This document shows, one piece after another, positions 63,101 through 64,000 of a stretch of 64,000 nt of DNA. The position numbers were made by a program, and so were the translations under genes. The DNA is from Alviniconcha marisindica (taxonomy: Eukaryota > Mollusca > Gastropoda > Provannidae): assembly GCA_018857735.1 (NCBI GenBank), contig JABMCL010002109.1, positions 1,176,001 to 1,240,000 of the forward strand, written 5' to 3'. The first letter of the stretch is position 1, and every line of letters starts with the position of its first letter. Under the pieces are notes generated by a model. It did no database searches, was not told where the DNA came from, and saw only the letters and a list, made by a program, of their open reading frames with translations.

Positions 63101-64000
63101 CTGAAAGAGACAAATCCATACATGGATGCTTGGATTGTGGGGAGCGGGGATAGCTTAGTGGTTAGAGTGCTGGACTCATGATCGAAAGGTTGCTGGTTCA
63201 AGTCCTGGCAGGAGTGGTTGGAAAATGTTCTTCTCCAGGGTCAACTTTCTGTACTGACTCTTATTTCAGTATCCATTCCACCCCTGTGTTATCACAGTAG
63301 CACATAAAAGATCCAAGTCATTCTGCCAAAAGTGCAGGTGGCAGGTTACAGCTAAATGTGCATTCACCCTACATACCTGGCTTTGCATGAAGTGAGGTGA
63401 CATGGTGTATGGTTGTATGGTGTACACAGAATGCACCAAGACAGCAGCAGTTTCATGTAGCACCAGCCATGTAACAACCAAACAGCACTGTAACTTGTAA
63501 GTACAACACTTTGGTGGATGTTCAAAACGTGATATATAAAAATAAAATAAAATAAAAAGCGACAGAGAATCACATGCAACAAAAATGCAGTGAGTCTGCT
63601 AGCAGAGAATAGCGCTATACAAAAGTGATCATCAGTCAATCAGTTTATGTGAGCCAGTTTGGCCTAGTGGTAAGGCGTTAGGCTGGTAAGCGGAAGGACC
63701 TTGGTTCGATACCACTTGGGCTCTCCTTTCTCTTCAAAAAGATTGTGGTTTGTGGACACTGTCTTGTGACTATGTCTATCACTTCCAACTGAAACATTAA
63801 AATGGCTCTCATCGCTGCCCATCTTAATGCAGAAGTCATTTTGGTGGTGACAGTGTAGCAATAGGTATATAATCTCCCTCTCCCCCCACCTCCATACCCC
63901 CTTCCCCCCTTCTCCTTGTCCCTAATAAGCTGTACGGTTTCTGTGGACGTTAAGCACCATGTTTACAATCAGTTTATTCCTTGCTCTGCCCCCACAGTGC
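54676..64000 (+). CDS. INPP5F: Phosphatidylinositide phosphatase Sac2, N-terminal exons (partial)
   Basis: INPP5F/Sac2 is an endosomal PI(4)P phosphatase of the Sac family. Exon 1 is 54676-54772 (MELFMTESHYIVQDGEFSLW...PKEG) and exon 2 is 60349-60429 (GNSLLSAWNPVCMGVVYSVIGKLKLHP). They join in phase 1. The human protein starts MELF, has a Y-I-x-Q-x-GE-x-LWC block, and then AWNPxCxGxxxxVIGKxxLH at the same spacing, so the match is specific despite the short length. The Sac catalytic domain lies beyond the window. Intron 1 is 5.6 kb. A third exon may begin at 63,998, where CCCCCACAG precedes TGC in the required phase. Divergent from POLR2B. Confidence 0.88.
56325..56430 (+). mobile_element. Possible tRNA-like SINE head
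   Basis: 'GGTGGCCTAGATCAGTGGTT' followed by AGTGTGTTAG and then 'GTTTGAGTCCCGTTCAAG' resembles an A-box/B-box pair about 75 bp apart. It is degenerate and does not match families A-C well. Confidence 0.4.
59336..59410. repeat. Dispersed 'taagtaagtaacttggtgtttta' repeat
   Basis: 'GTAAGTAACTTGGTGTTTTA' with CACCCAGTCAACCA matches about 962-1,000 (plus) and 34,555-34,595 (minus) and partly 43,170-43,235. Probably the 3' part of an unclassified SINE. Confidence 0.6.
59890..60128. repeat. (CA)n and (ACTAC)n compound microsatellite
   Basis: Two CA runs of about 60 bp flank ACTACACTAC repeats. INPP5F intron 1, about 220 bp before exon 2. Confidence 0.9.
60570..62185. repeat. 1.6-kb purine-rich minisatellite
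   Basis: Sixty or so units of 22-32 bp share 'GAGGACTGATGGGAAAGGGA' and TGAGGGGA. Pyrimidines on the plus strand are nearly limited to the 'ctgat' core. A non-repeat insert (about 61,320-61,480) splits the array. It lies at the start of INPP5F intron 2. The 176-aa and 283-aa minus-strand frames (PHPFPISPLP-type) are read-through of the repeat. Confidence 0.93.
62186..63141. other. INPP5F intron 2, unremarkable stretch
   Basis: No exon, RNA gene or clear repeat recognised. The sequence is AT-rich and stop codons are frequent in all frames. Confidence 0.55.
63142..63640 (+). mobile_element. tRNA-derived SINE, family A (full length)
   Basis: The head 'GAGCGGGGATAGCTTAGTGG' (A-box) and B-box GGTTCAAGTCC at about 63,195-63,205 are followed by 'GGGTCAACTTTCTGTACTGA', 'GATCCAAGTCATTCTGCC' and 'CATGTAGCACCAGCCATG', then a LINE-like tail ending 'AGAGAATAGCGCTATACAAA'. 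About 495 bp; the reverse copy is at 29,757-30,230. Confidence 0.85.
63655..63962 (+). mobile_element. tRNA-derived SINE, family C (full length)
   Basis: 'GCCAGTTTGGCCTAGTGGTA' (A-box) and 'TTGGTTCGATACC' (B-box) are followed by the 'GTGGACACTGTCTTGTGAC' body and the 'TTTCTGTGGACGTTAAGCAC' end. It lies directly behind the family A copy. Confidence 0.83.

Noticed and set aside
63142..63215. tRNA gene
   Set aside because: It has A- and B-boxes, but it is the head of a roughly 495-bp SINE with several copies, and the cloverleaf is degenerate. The same holds for the heads near 30,230, 29,559, 39,699, 12,428 and 63,655.

Overview
The window is nuclear DNA of an animal. It has many short exons with GT-AG introns, five protein-coding genes spread over 64 kb, and introns full of minisatellites, microsatellites and tRNA-headed SINEs. 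The repeat style and protein divergence suggest a lophotrochozoan, most likely a marine gastropod mollusc. That assignment is an inference from general appearance; no species marker was identified.

Layout. (1) 679-6834, plus strand: the 3' part of an unrecognised, probably disordered protein, at least seven exons. (2) 7631-14239, minus strand: MRPS18C (mitoribosomal protein bS18m), five exons, 184 aa, tail-to-tail with gene 1. (3) 14829-27192, plus strand: ELMOD3-like ELMO-domain protein, eleven exons, 605 aa, head-to-head with MRPS18C across 589 bp. (4) 27.8-33.1 kb: intergenic, filled with SINEs and tandem repeats. (5) 34276-54433, minus strand: POLR2B, the second-largest RNA polymerase II subunit, complete in 24 exons, 1176 aa. 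(6) 54676 to the window end, plus strand: the first two coding exons of INPP5F (Sac2 phosphoinositide phosphatase), head-to-head with POLR2B across 242 bp that contain an ETS-type site and an E-box. Reading phase was checked at every junction of MRPS18C, ELMOD3, POLR2B and the INPP5F start, and all close in frame.

The genes do not form a pathway. They are housekeeping genes in two divergent pairs plus one convergent pair: mitochondrial translation, Arf/Arl-family GTPase regulation, mRNA synthesis and endosomal phosphoinositide turnover.

The most unusual feature is recurrent. In several introns the tandem repeat next to an exon contains a copy of that exon's own splice site, often with the first or last exon bases. 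The clear cases are ELMOD3 exons 8, 10 and 11 and POLR2B exons 9 (donor), 14 and 15. Weaker cases are ELMOD3 exon 7, POLR2B exon 18, and two exons of the unnamed gene. These are arrays of decoy splice sites, and they suggest that intronic minisatellites here repeatedly grow from exon-intron boundaries. Other notable elements are a MITE with perfect 24-bp terminal inverted repeats and a core of serial short palindromes, an 881-bp inverted-repeat element with nested retroelement ends, three tRNA-derived SINE families, two fold-back elements, a 1.6-kb purine-rich minisatellite, and a candidate PP1-docking motif in the long N-terminal extension of ELMOD3. No CRISPR array, bacterial operon or obvious new enzyme system was found.
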